The position numbers were made by a program, and so were the translations under genes. Source: Diploscapter coronatus (taxonomy: Eukaryota; Nematoda; Chromadorea; Rhabditida; Rhabditidae). From it: a DNA stretch of 64,000 bases. The notes under the pieces were generated by a model. That model saw only the letters and a program-made list of their open reading frames with translations, did no database searches and was not told the DNA's origin. The DNA lies in assembly GCA_964036155.1 (NCBI GenBank), contig OZ038422.1:33999201-34063200 (forward strand), given 5' to 3'. Each line of letters opens with the position of its first letter. The stretch's first letter is position 1. Shown here piece by piece: positions 1 through 13,212 of the stretch.

Positions 1-44
1 TTAAAATAAAGATAATGTTTGTTTTTACATTCTTTAATTTTCAC

Positions 45-1188
45 CTGCTAACCAGTCGATTGACGGTTTCAGTCGAAAATCGGTGATTATCATAGAGGCC
101 GAGGGTCTGAAAATGTTCTTTTTATAGAAATTTTGCAAGTTCATCTTTCGAATTTTTCTACAAAGCTATAAAATTTCAAAAAATCATTTTCTGCACTTTT
201 CCATTAAATTTTTTTTTCAAAATTAAGAAATTCCACCTTCAAAGTTTTTATACATCCGTCAGTCATAGCCATTGGACAAGTGGACAATCCAGCAGAAGGT
301 GAGAACAGATAGAGTTTAGCGGCCTGATGCAGTCTTCTGGTTAATCCATCGACTTTCTCGTCGTATCCAATCGAAATCAACCCTTCCTCCGCACAAATTT
401 CCTTCAAACGATTCCATTCCTTGCACACGATGAGGTTGTCCACCTAAAATTCAAATAAGTTCTTTTTCATTTTACAAATTTTAGAAGATTAAGAAAGAAG
501 CTGAAGAATAGGCATTTTAAATGGAGAGGCCTTTTTATGATGAAAAAGAATAACCTTTAGAAATTCAGACATTGGACAAACATGAGATTTTCTAGAGTAA
601 AAATCATTCTTTTTTAATTTCTCCAGATTGAAAGAAAAATACAAATATTGAACTAGGAAAGATTTTCCATGTTAATTTTTAAAATCTATTTTTTAGAAAC
701 TAAAAATAGAAGCAATTACCCTATTTCCCCAAGCATCATACGGCTCCAATCTGGGTTGATTCAGTTCAGCCTGTCTGCCTAATTCGTCGATTTCCGACAC
801 AATTCTGTCGCCGAATTTGCTCAGATCGTGAGAGACCTGAAAAATCTAGCTAAAAACTACTAATTTCTCAAGAAAGATTAAAGGCTGAGAATATTTTTGT
901 CCTAAAGATTTGAAGTGGGTATTTTTGTCCCAAACGCTACTTCTCCTTTCTCTCGCTTTGAGACAATAGTACTCACTCTTGGCACAAAAGTACGCATTTA
1001 TCTTTCGATGTAAAAGTACTCGCAGCCAAAAAACTAACCTTATCGTAGTCAGCCCTTGGGAGAAGTCGTTTCAAAACTCTGTCGAGGAGGGGGTCGTCCC
1101 TGTAGGGGTTGCGAAGAACGGGAGCTGGCTGGGCGAATCCGCCGGTTTTCGCGTGGGCGAATAGAGAGGCACGACCGATGGAGGACAT
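45..1188 (-). CDS. acdh-11: Acyl-CoA dehydrogenase, AidB/ACDH-11-like (3' part outside window)
   Basis: Flavin-dependent acyl-CoA dehydrogenase of the AidB/ACDH-11 branch, which in nematodes acts on fatty acyl-CoA. Four phase-consistent exons are visible: 1188-1039 (start MSSIGRASLFAHAKTGGFAQ), 836-720, 443-237 and 106-45; the rest lies left of base 1. Supporting motifs are the N-terminal PVLRNPYRDDPLLDRVL segment, DLSKFGDRIVSEIDELG, the PYDAWGNRVDNL stretch typical of AidB-like enzymes, and FSPSAGLSTCPMAMTDG, the start of the conserved substrate/FAD region. All introns are GT-AG. The start is the only ATG that opens exon 1. Family placement comes from these motifs only; the exact orthologue (acdh-11 or a close paralogue) is inferred. 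The catalytic region is not in view. Confidence 0.8.
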
Positions 1189-2960
1189 TCTGAAATTTAA
1201 ATAACATAGTGTTAAACCTAAATTCCAAACTGAAACTTATAAATTTGAAATTTTTTAGAAAAAAAATGAAACTACTACTTAAACTGAACTACATAAGTTT
1301 GAAGTTTGAAGATAGTTTGGTAAAATAACTTCAACCCAAAATTGAACTTGAAATTAAAATAAAAATAATCTTGAGAACGAGACAGTATACTGTAGCAATT
1401 ATGTTATGATCGCCTGTCTTATCTTCAAACCAACAAAGACGCATCTGAATCGCTTGTTTATGTGGCTACGGCGTAGGAAGTCTTTATGAATCTGACATCA
1501 ACAGTTATTTTGCATCTTTATGATGAAGAGAGAAAGGAGGAGGGAATATTTGCAAGACTCGAAACGTTAAATCAAACATACCTTGCAAAATTGTGCAATT
1601 CTAGTCCTTGAAATTTTCTTTCAAACATTTTTTTTGTAAATTGAAAAATATCCTGATAACTCACCGTACGAATGTCCTTATTGGTGAGTATCGCATCGTG
1701 GAGACTTCAGACCAGAACGATTTAGAAGTCTGAGCAGAAAAATGATTAACGTGAATCAATTGATAAAATCAAGTTAATAGTGGTGCTGCTGCAAGCTGGG
1801 TGTAAGGGGAAAGAGGTCAAAGTATGAAAAGGGGGAAAGAGATATACGCGCGAAAGCTGGACAAAACCTTGACTAAAAAGACTGATAAAAATAATCTTTA
1901 AAAGTTTATTGTCATTGACTCGATTTTTGTTTACTCTGAATAGAAGGCAACTCAAACCCCATTATTGATAAACATTATCTTCGATGAAAATAGAAATTTT
2001 GAAAATAAATATATTCGAAGTAGAGAAATTAAAAATTGATTCGGAGAAAGCACGAGATTATTATGCTGCACGAAAATGGACAAACGGGCGTAGATGAATG
2101 AATACGATGAACTAGATATCACATTGAGATTGGCTATTTTGCAAAGAATTTGTAAAATTGTGACGAGAAATGATAGGATTCCTGTATTCACAGAAGAATG
2201 ACAGACGTCGACGGCCGTAATTGTTAACGGATAGGGGGTAGAGAGTGTAAGAAATGCAGGGAAATAAGTAAAAAAAAGCGTGATAATTTTCGTCTTCGCC
2301 CCGCAAATCTAGCTCTCCTAGAAACATGCTCTAATGTTAAATATTAGTCTCTTCCCTCCTCTCATTATGAGAAGAGTGAGAAGAAAAGGACGAGTCACTA
2401 ACATTTAGCCATATAGCATACTTTTAGGGGGAAAAGATTTGAGAAACACATGTTGTGATACAGCCGTCTGTCTGTTATCCGTTTGTAAATACAGGGGAAT
2501 AAATAATACTTTTCTTCCAGGTAAATATCCATAAATTAAGCTGCAACCAAACGTGCGACACGCCCACAACCCAAACCAGAATGCGAGAGGATAAATAAAT
2601 GCAAATCAAATGTACAGAAAAAGGAAGGGAAAAATCTAAAAAAGGCAAGATGTGAGCAAATTTTGGAGAAAAAAGAGGATATTTGAAAATGCCGGAAATC
2701 TTAACTTGGAAAAATGTATCATCAATGAGGAAAACTGGCCATTCTTGAAATTTTTCGATATCTATACGAAATAGAATTCAAGCAGTGTCCATCTCTTCAA
2801 CTTATCTCCCATATATGATGACCAGTCTATTCCACGTCGATGATATGCAGAGATAGAAAGAATGTTCACCTCTATCTATCCTTGCATTGTTTTCCAAGTT
2901 AAGAGGGCTACGACATTTCGAAATACTCTAGAAAGGAAATTCGATTCCAAAATTTCCAAG
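1189..2960. other. Intergenic, no gene seen
   Basis: This is the space between the acdh-like start and the rab-30 stop. No coding exon on either strand has both splice signals and a recognisable protein. A CTTATC (GATA-type) site lies near 1420, upstream of the acdh-like gene; nothing more can be said about it. Confidence 0.5.
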
Positions 2961-4408
2961 TCATGTCCGACTGCAACAGGAGTTGACCTGTTGTTGTGCT
3001 CGATCGAGCAGATTTATCGACTGATTTGAGGGTTGTGAAGCCTTGTAAGCTTTGTACCTATAATATGCTTTTACTTTGGGTTTTTTAAAAGAAAAATTCT
3101 TTTTTTTTTCAAAATTGGGTGTACTTTTCTATAAACAAAAGATTGTTTTTCACTTTGGTCTTTTTTAAATTTAATTTAAACTTACTTCTGATCAGAAGCC
3201 TTCATATCCTTCGTTAGTCTTGTCGCAACACTTTCAAATAACTGGTCCACATTCGTTGAATTCAACGCTGAAGTCTCGAGGAAATAGTCGAAATTGTTTA
3301 CCTGAAGATTATTACTTTCTCAATTCATCATTTTTACGAAAGAAGACGTTGATAAAGTAAAAAATCAATAATATTTCGCCCTTCTTAAAAATATCAAACT
3401 TAGAAAGAAGTTCAGAAAACCATTGATAATAAAATGAAAACTATTTGTTATGCTACTAAAGACAATTGTCAAAAACCTATGAAAAAATTTGTCATACCTC
3501 CGAAAAATCCCGTCCAACTCGTTCTGGGACTTCCCTGTCGTCTCCCTTGTCGACTTTGTTGCCGACTAGGATTTTGAGGACTCGTCGATTCGCGTAGGAC
3601 TCGATTTCCGCGAGCCACTCGGGCAGGCAGTCGAACGAGGGCTGACTCGACACGTCGTACACCAGCACGATTGCGTGCGCCGAGCGGTAGTAGGACTGCG
3701 TGATCGAGCGGAAACGCTCCTGACCCGCAGTGTCCCAGATTTGAAGCTGCAATATATTTTGTGATGAGTAAACTTGTCAAACTTGCAGATTACTATTCGA
3801 CTCACAAAAGAAAATAGTGGTTTTCGAAAGAGAGTAAAGAAAGCGTTTTTTTCCTTCTCAACATTGCATACTATCTCCCTCTTACTGGTCGATTTGTGGG
3901 TTGAGTTTTGAGAAGTCTGGTTATGAAAGGGAAAGATAAGAGGTTGTAATTTTGATATTTTTTTATCTCTTAGATCTATTTATAACTTGGACATTAACTC
4001 TTTCGAAGTTTAGAAAATTTAATTTCTGCTTTTCAATTGTTGAAATTTTGAGTGTGATAAAATATAGAAATTTGCCAACCTTGATCTTATCATCATCCAC
4101 CTTGACAGTCTTGATCATGAAATCCACCCCTATTGTAGCGCTTTGACCTGGCGGAAAAATGCCTTGTGTGAATTTCCTCACCAGACATGTTTTGCCGACC
4201 CTGTAATTTTTTTTTACATTTTCTGCAAGCTTTTTGGAAAGTTCACTCAGCTCACATATCATCTATGCTGAAAGTTTATTCTCTTTTCAACAATTTTTCA
4301 TTTTCAAATCTGATAAACTTTCCAGAAAATCAATCTTTTTTCGGAAAATTCGACTTACCCCGCATTGCCAACCAATACAACTTTGAAGAGGTATTTGTAA
4401 TCTTCCAT
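2961..4408 (-). CDS. rab-30: Rab30-family small GTPase
   Basis: Golgi/endomembrane Rab GTPase. Five exons keep phase throughout: 4408-4359, 4200-4080, 3746-3498, 3301-3186 and 3057-2961 (633 nt, 210 aa). G-box motifs in order are GNAGVGKT (P-loop, residues about 14-21), TIGVDF (switch I), WDTAGQERFRSITQSYYR (switch II), GNKVDK (NKxD) and ETSALN (ETSA). The exon ending at 3186 reads into a stop if not spliced and would then lack any prenylation cysteine. A good donor (AA|GTAAG) joins it in phase to a small last exon that ends in CCSRT, giving the double cysteine expected of a membrane-anchored Rab. FxCLPEWLxEIE-type residues after switch II are the Rab30 signature. Start is ATG at 4408 (MEDYKYLFKVVLVGNAG). 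The second intron holds a small inverted-repeat element. Confidence 0.93.
3771..3918. mobile_element. MITE family A, copy in rab-30 intron 2
   Basis: The element has imperfect terminal inverted repeats: the left end is an AACTTGTCAAAC-type sequence and the right end is GAGTTTTGAGAAGTC. It resembles the copies at 4585-4755 and 34211-34333, sharing the TCGAC(C)CRCAGAAGAAATAG core near the ends. It lies wholly inside a GT-AG intron and carries no ORF. Confidence 0.6.
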
Positions 4409-5018
4409 AAACTCGTCAATCTATGAAAGTTGCCTGAAAAACATCTCTTTTAAAAAAAAAAAACAAAAAATTTTAAAATTAAAGATATTCAAAACTGAAT
4501 CTGACAGTTTCTTTCTGAAAATGAAAAAAAAAAAGCTCAAAGTTTATTTGAGGGAAGTTTAAATCAAAACAAGAGTAAAAATCCGATTTCTCAAAACTGC
4601 CCGCAAAAACTCTCAATTCCGACCCCCAGAAAAAATAGTGCATCTTTTTGAGAGAGAAAGAGATAAAAAGACGATCTTCTCTTTCTCGATATGGCACCCT
4701 ATTTTTCTGCGAGTCGATTTGCGGATTTCTGCGGGTCGAGTTTTGAGAAGTCTGATCAAAATAACAGAAAGAATAATGGATAATAATAATAATAATAATA
4801 ATAGTAATATCCGATATCAGCCATCTACAAATAATCGATAGTGAAACGGACTTGAAACCGTTTTTGTTTCAGAATTTTAACCGAAACTTTTTAAGAAAAG
4901 TTTAAAATAATGATGATAAATAGTAAAAGGGAAAAATTAAGATAAAAAAACAACGTCATCTGGAGATCAGGATTGAAACAGAAATTGGAGAACAAAAGAT
5001 TTTGAAGAGATGAACACT
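4409..5018. other. Intergenic between rab-30 and tcer-1
   Basis: About 600 bases separate the tcer-1 stop from the rab-30 start. The stretch holds a MITE A copy, an (AAT)n microsatellite near 4780-4803 and A/T tracts. The two genes point the same way but the spacing is long for a nematode operon. Confidence 0.5.
4585..4755. mobile_element. MITE family A, intergenic copy
   Basis: The left end (GATTTCTCAAAACTGCCCGC) and the right end (GCGGGTCGAGTTTTGAGAAGTC) are inverted repeats of each other, with an inner pair of AGAAAAAATAGTGC / GCACCCTATTTTTCT. It lies between the rab-30 start and the tcer-1 stop, has no ORF, and has the same ends as the copies at 3771 and 34211. Confidence 0.7.
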
Positions 5019-8000
5019 TTAGTCTCTTCTTTTCTCGCGTTCAGTTTGAGTGGGAGGTGGGGGAGTGCCTGCAAAATTTTATCAATATTCATTTTTAAAA
5101 ATATCTATACTTTCCGAAATTTCTAAAAGATTACTTTATCTGCTTTTTCCAAAAAAAAAATAATAAATATCTATTTTTGATTACAATAATCTTAGTTTCT
5201 AACCCTTCCTATGGAGATGATCGATGTAGTCATCGAGGGTTCTGTCTCTTTCAGATGCGCTGTACTCGGACAGTCGCTTCCATCGATTGTCGTTCTCGAG
5301 CACCGCGAGGATGTCCTTCAGGTGCTGCTGCTCAGAATCTTCAATCATTCTCTTGCCTGAAATTAATTTTAAAACACTTCTTTAGAAAATTAGGAATTTA
5401 AACCGATGTTGCTTTATTTAATTTAGAAAAACACCATCGAAAATCTTACATATTTAGAATTTTTCTTGAAATTATCAGAAAGTTGATAAAACGTTTAATT
5501 ATGATATTTGCAGACTTGCAACTTTTTTGAAATGTTGACATCTGCACCCGCCTTTTTTATTTTCAAATCTGAATATTTGATGTGAAAAATATATGCAAAA
5601 AGGATGGGATGTTCGCTCACTTCATTTGCTCATTTTTACTGAAATTTAAAAGTGCTTACTTTTGTGGGTGATGATCTTGGTTTCCTTGAGCAGTTCCTTG
5701 AACTCCTTGACGATTTTCTCGTGTCTTTCACTTTGCCAATCGCGGTAGTCTCTCTCCACTTTCTGAAAACGAAGTCTAACATTTTACTAGTTTAGTTCAA
5801 CTTCTTCCTCAGAATTAAACCGACTATTCTAACAATATTCCTTATTTGAGATGTGAAAATTGTTTTGACTTCAGAGAATCTTCCTGATTTTGAAAAACAT
5901 TAGAGTATTTGAGTCTTACCCTCTCACTATTGCTGACGAGTTTCGAGAAGGTATCCTCTTCATCCTGGATGATCTTCTTTGCGTCCTTCCAGCGGGTCTG
6001 CACGGTGATCTTGGGATGTTCATCCAGCACGTTGAAGAACGCATCGCGACGCTTTCTCTCGAGATTTCTGAAATAAAATTATGAATTTAAACGAAAATAC
6101 GTAAAGTCTAGTTTTCAGAAGAAAAATTTAATTGAATGTTTCCTCGTTAGCTTGAATAAAATGCATGTAAATTGATGGATTTTTCATTGCTTTGAACCTC
6201 TAGGAAAATAAACTCGAGAAACAAAAATATGACCTGATATGGAGGTCGAAGAGATGCTCCTTCTTCTCCTTGTCGAGCAAATCGCACTCCGAGTAGCGGT
6301 CGTCTTTGCGCAGAAGGCGACGCATCTCGTGCCAGGTCGACTCCGCTGATTTCACCTGCAAAAATAAAAAATATTAAACTTTTAGAAAAATATATTTAGG
6401 AAATCTTCAAATAACAAGTGTTATGAATTGCGTATCCGCTCACTCTGATCATCAGACTTGGGACGCTTTCCACCGCAAATATCCCTTATGCGGTGAACTA
6501 TCTCAGTCAACTTTGAATTACTATACCTAACAATGGACCGAGAGATGATGACCGAATTTTTGCGGTGGAAAATGTTCCAAGTCTGCTAAACATCAAAAAC
6601 CCTATATTCAAAATTTTATAAGGAAAAGTAAAAGAAGAGCCTAGCATGTTCATATTACGGACGAGCAATACCAAAAACTCGAATCGAACTTCTCCCACTT
6701 TCCGAATTTAAAACTTATTGAACTATTTGAATTTTTACCATATCCAGTAGCATAGCCTTGAACTTGTCCTCGTGTTCGAGAATTCTCTGCTTCTCCAGCT
6801 CCTTGTTCCTCTCACGGATGTTGTCGCCCAGTTCGGCCTCGACCTCCTTCTGTCTGTAATAAAATCCATCATTTTAAACTCGAGTCAGCATTAGCATTCG
6901 AATAAAAATCCGAAAAGATCTTATTATTCAAATCTAAGGAATAAGTTTAACCTAAGAGTTAAATGTTCATGGGTGTTGTGCACAGATTTAGAAGGGTGTA
7001 AAGACAGAATGATAGTGCAAGCTAGTTCCAGTATATAATTTATGTTAAATCGATGCTTCTTTAGTGTGAATTAAGAATTGAATCGCTTATGAACCAAATA
7101 CCTACCTGGCGGCAATGGCAGCCTGTTCATTGAGTCTCTTCTTTCGGTCCTCTTCCTCCTCGATGTCAGACAACGTCTCATCGCCCAGCTTCTCGACGTA
7201 GTCCTTGAAGAGCTGCTCGCGGGTGGATGAACTGTCGACGGCTTTGTATCTGAAAATCGTATCTTTATTCATTTCTCAAAAAACAATCATGATTTAATAA
7301 AGCCTCAAAAATTCACTTCCCTTCAGTCTACTTCTAATATCGACTTATCATTAAGTCAAAACCAAGATATTTCAAAATGATATTTTCAACCTTAAGATTT
7401 CTCCAGATCAATATATTAACTTCGAAAAATGAAGTGAAGTTAGAACATTTTTTTAAAATCTAACAAACCTCTCATCATCCTCCATAGTCTTCTTCACCGT
7501 CGACCACTTGCTCTTGTTGGTGAGTCCGTGCTGTTCGCCGAGAAGTTCCAGGAAATCCTCAAATCGATACTTTTCTTAAAAAAAATCAATAAACCCCACC
7601 TTCTTAGCCTTCTCCTTCTTCATCTTCTTCTCCTCCTTCTCCTTCTTGTAGAGATCTCCGACGAAGTCGTTGAACATGTCCTCCCTGTCGCGCGTCTTAT
7701 CCACGTTCTTGAAGCGAGAGTCCTTCGCGTACTTCGAGGCGAAGGAAGAGAACGAAGATCTAAAATCTTTTGAATTGAAGACAAAATAGAATTTTTCTAG
7801 AAATTTCCTCTAGATTCACAAAATTTTCCGAAAATTAAAATTGCCCACCTTCCATGCAACTCGGCCTCCTTGAGCAGTTCCATGAATTTGTTTTTAGACT
7901 CTTTGGCCTTCTTCTTCTTCTCTGCTCTCTCGACTTCCGTCTTCTCTCGGACATAGGCTTCGAAGCAGGCCCTTCTCTCGGTGGCCGAAAGCAGCAGGTA

Positions 8001-11000
8001 GCGCGAATCGAACACGATCTTTGAGAGCTCTTTCTCGAACGTGCTACCCGTCGAAACGCCCTGAAAAATACAAATTTAACTTTTTAATTGGGCAAACATT
8101 TTCCTTGTATATGAAAATGTTTAGGTTTTTCTTGTTTCAGGGTTTTCGGAAAAAATAGTCATCTTTGCAATTTTCAATTTAACAAAAAACAAATATTTGA
8201 TTGATTTACTATTTTATGAAATTTTTAATTTGTTATTTTCGATTTTTTTCAAAATTGACATTCTTTAAATGTTGAAACTTTTTTAAAATAAAGTTTACAT
8301 TTTTATTTTTCAAAAAGTCGAATTCAAACCTTATCATGGAGCATGTCCTTGAACTGTTTGAGTCTCTCCTCCAGTGGCAATTTCTCCCTTTCCCTCTGTG
8401 CCTCGAGTTCGGCCTGAATAGCCGGATCCACCACAGACTTGTCAGTGGATGGGTGGTGCTTTTCCTGAAAGTCAACATTCCTTCTAAAAGTAACTTAACT
8501 TTAAAATACAAGATTCATCTTTGCTCTGGTTATAAATCCGGGCTTCTATTTCGTTATTTTATTCTCAGAATCTTGTGTTTTCATTTTCCAGTAATACGAT
8601 AGCATTAAAATATACGATTCCTTTTTCCAATAATAACCTCACTCTTTTATTCTTTTTTCGAGTCGTATAATGTTGTTTCTCAATTTTCATAGAAATCCAA
8701 CCTTGTCCTTTTTGAGCATAGCTGCAGCAGCCTCCTTCTTCCTCTCCGATCTGCTTTTCTTCTTCGGAGGGCCGCCATCATCGTCGTCGCCATCCTCTGC
8801 AGATGACTCCGTTTCGCTTCCTGCCTCTAACTTCTGAAAAAAACAATACTAATCAAAAATTTCTTGAGAAAAGGTTCACCTTGATCTCCTTGGGCTCTTC
8901 CTTCGTAACGGGCGGGGCGCTGACGAGAGCATCGACATCCGCACGGCCGTACATTTCGGGGGGTCGCTCCCAGACGGACAATTTGGTGGATGGGTTGTAG
9001 AAGAACACCTCAAAATAGAAGATTTTCTTCGAGAAATATAAGACCATGTCTTCTAGTTGTTTCTTTCGAGTAGATGCATTTCTGACATCGAATGCATTTC
9101 CGCCAAATAATTGAAGTGAGTACTTTTCTGTCAAACGATACGTTTTCCGCTTTTCGTTTTTTTTTTTCTATTTTGCTTTGGGTAAAAAGTACTCGCTCCT
9201 AATAAGTGTTCGCAGCTTTAGTTTTGTCCTAGGCTCAAATTCAATTCCAACCTTATTATCGCCAGTCCAGACGACGCACCAGGGCGTTCCAGCCACTGGG
9301 GTGCTGCTGACGGGACGCGATGGATCCTTCGGCTTGGAGTCCTCTTTCTTTTCAGCTGCAGTTGCAGAAGACTTGCCGTTTTCAGCGGTAGTTGGACCGG
9401 CGGCTTTCTGAAGCATCATTTTTGAATCACATTTTGGAGAAAAATAGCTATCATTGATTGAAGAGAACGCGTCGATATTCAAATATTACGCTATTCACTT
9501 CGTTTCTCTTCTACGCGATTCATTGTTTCGCTACAAACGCGATTTCTAACTGCGGAATGAATATCATCGACTTTCTCTCCAATCAACAATATAAAATTGA
9601 CAAGTTCAGACTTAAGAAATTCTAAAAATTTACGAATGTTTGCGACTCATTTCTCACCTGTGCCAAATAGGCCTGCAGCGCAGCCTGTGCTTTCTGTTGA
9701 GCCTCGATGATCGCCGCACTCTGTTCAGGGTTCGCCTTAGCAGCTTCGGGCACTTTTCCGGCTTCTAAAATTTCGTTTTCTTTGTATTTCTCGGAAGAAT
9801 CATCCTATTTTCTTTTTATTTTTTAATCTACGAGAAAGTAGTCTTATTTTCCAGATTCTTGGGAAATTCACGCAGCATTTTTTCTTTATCATCTTCAATT
9901 GTCATGATTTTCTTTCGAGCAACATGAACTTTCTCAAAAATTCGAATCCCATATTCCTTTCTTACGTTCTTTCTCAAGCAAAGCCTTGGGCTTCTCCCAG
10001 GTGTTCTCCTGCGTGATCGAGTTGTAGTAGTACTTGCGTCCGTCCGGGGCGGTGAATTCGTTCCAGGCTTCGTCCGGGTTCTGAGCGCCTCCTCCCATTT
10101 GTGGTGGACCGCCTCCCCATCCTGGAGGGGGAAAGGCTGAAAATGTTGCAGTTTTCAAAAATCTTTAGAAACTCCGAATTTCAATCAAAGAAACTAGAAA
10201 CTATAGAGAGTCAGGAAATATCTTCATTCTTTTCACTTCCTAAAAATGATGGCATTTCCGAATTACGAACTAAAGTGTGTTCTGAGAGACTATGCTAAAT
10301 GACAAGCTTTCACACGTATATCCGCGTCATTTTTAAAATTCAAGTTCTCACCTCCAGCATTAGCGGCTCTCTCTGCAAAGGCCTGCTGCTGCTCTGAAAT
10401 TTTCTATGTCAACTCTGTCGAAACTCCAATTTTCAACGCGCATTTTTGCAATATTTTTAACATTATGGCTTGTGAGGAGGTAGATACTGCATTCTTTCCT
10501 TCTCTTTGTTATCTCTTCCGCCTCCTCAGAGCGCGTGCTATTTCATAGAGGTTGAGCCTAGAAGAGGAGAGTCGCAAAGAGCGTGCAGTATCTACCTCCT
10601 CACAAACCATTTTATATTTTGCATGGATTTGTAAGAAATTCAAGAATGTAGAAGGGTCATCGTGTTTCAATACGAATTGTTCTTTCATTTCAATCATTAA
10701 TATGATCTTGGAATTTTGCAAATAAAAGGAAATGGATGGGACTTTACAACGATCTGAATCGTCCTTTTCAGCTTGTGAAGATCCTCCTCCCTTCGGTCAT
10801 TGAACAGCTAACAAACAAGGACATTTGTGGTTTGAGAGAGCGGACGGGCAGCGAAAATGAGCATAGAGCCTAATCGGGATTAGTTCCACAAAATCCGAAT
10901 AAGAGTTTAGGCAGGTTGAAGGTTTTTCTTCCCACTTTACAAAATTATCGACTTTTCTCCAAGTTTTAGAAAGTTTAAAGGAAAAATGGAGTTTTTCATT

Positions 11001-13177
11001 TTTAGAAAAAAGGATATGGAATAATGGTAAAAAAAATAAATTAGTTTGGGGATTTGAGGATAAACACATCAACCTTCCTAATTCGGATTCAATTCTAATC
11101 ATCATCATCATTCTTTCATTCAGATATTTTCATTAGTTTTTCATTTCATTGTTCGATTTTCAATCATTTTGTTCACAAACCGTCACTTCACCTATCCGAA
11201 TCGACCTGTCTCGGCTACCTTCTTCTTTCTATGTCAACACAGCTAGTCCCCAATAACAGAACCAGATTTTACTCATTTTTAATTTAAATTTTATAATTTC
11301 ATGATTTAAGCATTTTATAATTTCGTTCATTTCAGGCGGTTATGCTTACCTATTCTCCTGAAATGTCCTACTTTTCATTATTTTTGATTCTTATGCGCAT
11401 GATAATATAATAAATTTAGTTTAAAAATTATTTTAAAAAAAGTAATGGGATTTTTGAAAATCGATAGAAAAATGAGCCTACCTTCCTGTTCCCTTCTCTC
11501 TTCTTCCTGGGATTTCTGAATGAGTTCGGCCAGCTGACTCTGATCGATGATCTTCGCGTTTTCCGGCTTCTCCCAGACAGTGTTCCTCTGCACCGCGTGG
11601 TAGTAGTACTTCTTGCCGTCCGCCGTCTCTGTCTCCACCCACAGACTCTCGCCGTCGGAGCAGCCGGCTAGCTGAAAAAGTCGATCAATAATTCAATCAG
11701 AAAGAGACATTGTTTTTGTTGAAAATTTAGCCCTCTGGATTTATCGTGTTTTTTTTTTCTTATTCCTTCCCTCTACTTGCATGTTTCCTCACCCTAAAAG
11801 CCAGTGATAAATCCAGAGAGCCTGAAAATCCTTAGAATCAACAATTCTTTCAACTGACCTTCTTCAGTCTCTCCTCCGGATCCACTTGAGGGATGGCGGG
11901 CGGTCCTTGGCCGGGATGCGCTCCGTAGCCGGTGGGGTGCGGGAACGCGTTGAATCCACCTCTCAAATCAAACCCATTTCTTTCTAGTCAAGGCCAATTT
12001 TAATTCTATTGTCCAAATTCGCGAATTTATCCCAACATTTTTGCCCTCTAGTTTGAATGGCTCAGTAGTTTCTTACCAGTCAGAGGGTCAATTTTAACGC
12101 AGAGGTCAAAGCGCCAATGTGTTTTCCATTATTGTGTATGATAGACAAGGTTAACAACTCTAGTTAAACTATAGAAACGTTTTATACCTTGGAGGAGGGA
12201 ATCCTCTAGGCGGGTAGCCTCTGCCTCGCATGAATGGGGGCGGGACGAAGCCGCCGCGGCCGCCGCGAATGAACGGGGGCATTCCTCCTCTGCCACGAAA
12301 CTGCGGGGGCGCGTTGAAGAAGCCGCCCGGCGGAGGCAACATCCCTCTGCCTCGGAAGCCGCCGCGGAAACTGAAATCGAAAATTCGAATTTGATGAACC
12401 TTGGGAAAAGTAGACGATTTTGAACAATTTGGATTTTTACGTACCCGCCAAACCCAGGCCGAAATCCTCGACCACCGTGGAAACCGCCTCTGCCATGGAA
12501 GTGCTCGTTCCCTGAAAAGTATAACTTTATCGTCAGAGCAAGCGAGGACGAATCCCGGTGAAAAGACGAGGGGGAGAACTAAGAGTCGGGGAAAATAGTG
12601 CTAGTTTTATTTTCATCGGGATTCAAATAGCAGTCCGATGTTCGCAGATAATCAGCAAGAAAATGGGATCGCTCACCTTCGCCGCCGTGCTCCCCATCAT
12701 CCTCGTGCATGTGTCCATCCCCGCCCGTCTGCATCTCGTCGTGGCCCTCCTCTCCTTCGCCTCCTTCACCCATCTCCTGCATTCCATCGTAGCTGTGCTC
12801 CTCCTTCTCCTCTGCAAAACCATTCTCTTCAATTCGAACTTTCAAAGAATATTCCCAAAAGTTTGATTCGGAACACCTTTTTCTGAATAAAAGATGATGG
12901 TTCGAGCAAAATGGAAATGTTTGAAAATCGACATCGAAATAAAAATAATCTAAAGAGTTTCGATATGAGTCAAAATTCCATTTCGAGTATGATTTGGATG
13001 TCCTGCTTGATAACTAATAATAGTCAAAAACAATCGATTTTAGTCAGAGTTTTGAAATCGTTGACGTCAAATCATTCCCGATCAATTCCCTCATCTGCAC
13101 AAACCTGAGGGGGGTTGTTCGTCGCTGTACGGCACGTTCTCATCGGCCATTTGGTCCTCGTAGCCTTGGTCGCTCAT
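5019..13177 (-). CDS. tcer-1: TCER-1/TCERG1 (CA150): WW and FF domain transcription elongation regulator
   Basis: Nuclear factor that couples RNA polymerase II elongation to splicing. I traced 23 GT-AG exons, phase-consistent throughout (2919 nt, 972 aa); exon starts on this strand are 13177, 12811, 12511, 12370, 11961, 11671, 10393, 10136, 9764, 9407, 9008, 8833, 8464, 8060, 7759, 7557, 7249, 6853, 6355, 6067, 5762, 5356 and 5068. N-terminus: acidic/His-rich, then an RGG/Pro-rich stretch. WW domains: SLWVETETADGKKYYYHAV..VWEKP (exon 6), AWNEFTAPDGRKYYYNS..TWEKP (exon 8), WCVVWTGDNK / VFFYNPSTKLSVWERP (exons 10-11). A lysine/acid linker follows, then a run of FF domains (exons 13-22). The C-terminus HRKGTPPPPTQTEREKRRD resembles the end of animal TCERG1. 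One small acceptor (TTTGAG at 11961) is weak; all other splice sites are standard. Confidence 0.95.
10465..10610. mobile_element. MITE family B, copy in tcer-1 intron 6
   Basis: Near-perfect terminal inverted repeats: ATGGCTTGTGAGGAGGTAGA at the left and TCTACCTCCTCACAAACCAT at the right, about 146 bp overall, no ORF. The same ends with more decay occur at 37008-37190. It sits in the 1.1-kb intron, the longest of tcer-1. Confidence 0.8.
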
Positions 13178-13212
13178 TTTCGAAGACACTCTACAAAAAT
13201 CACATTAATCGA

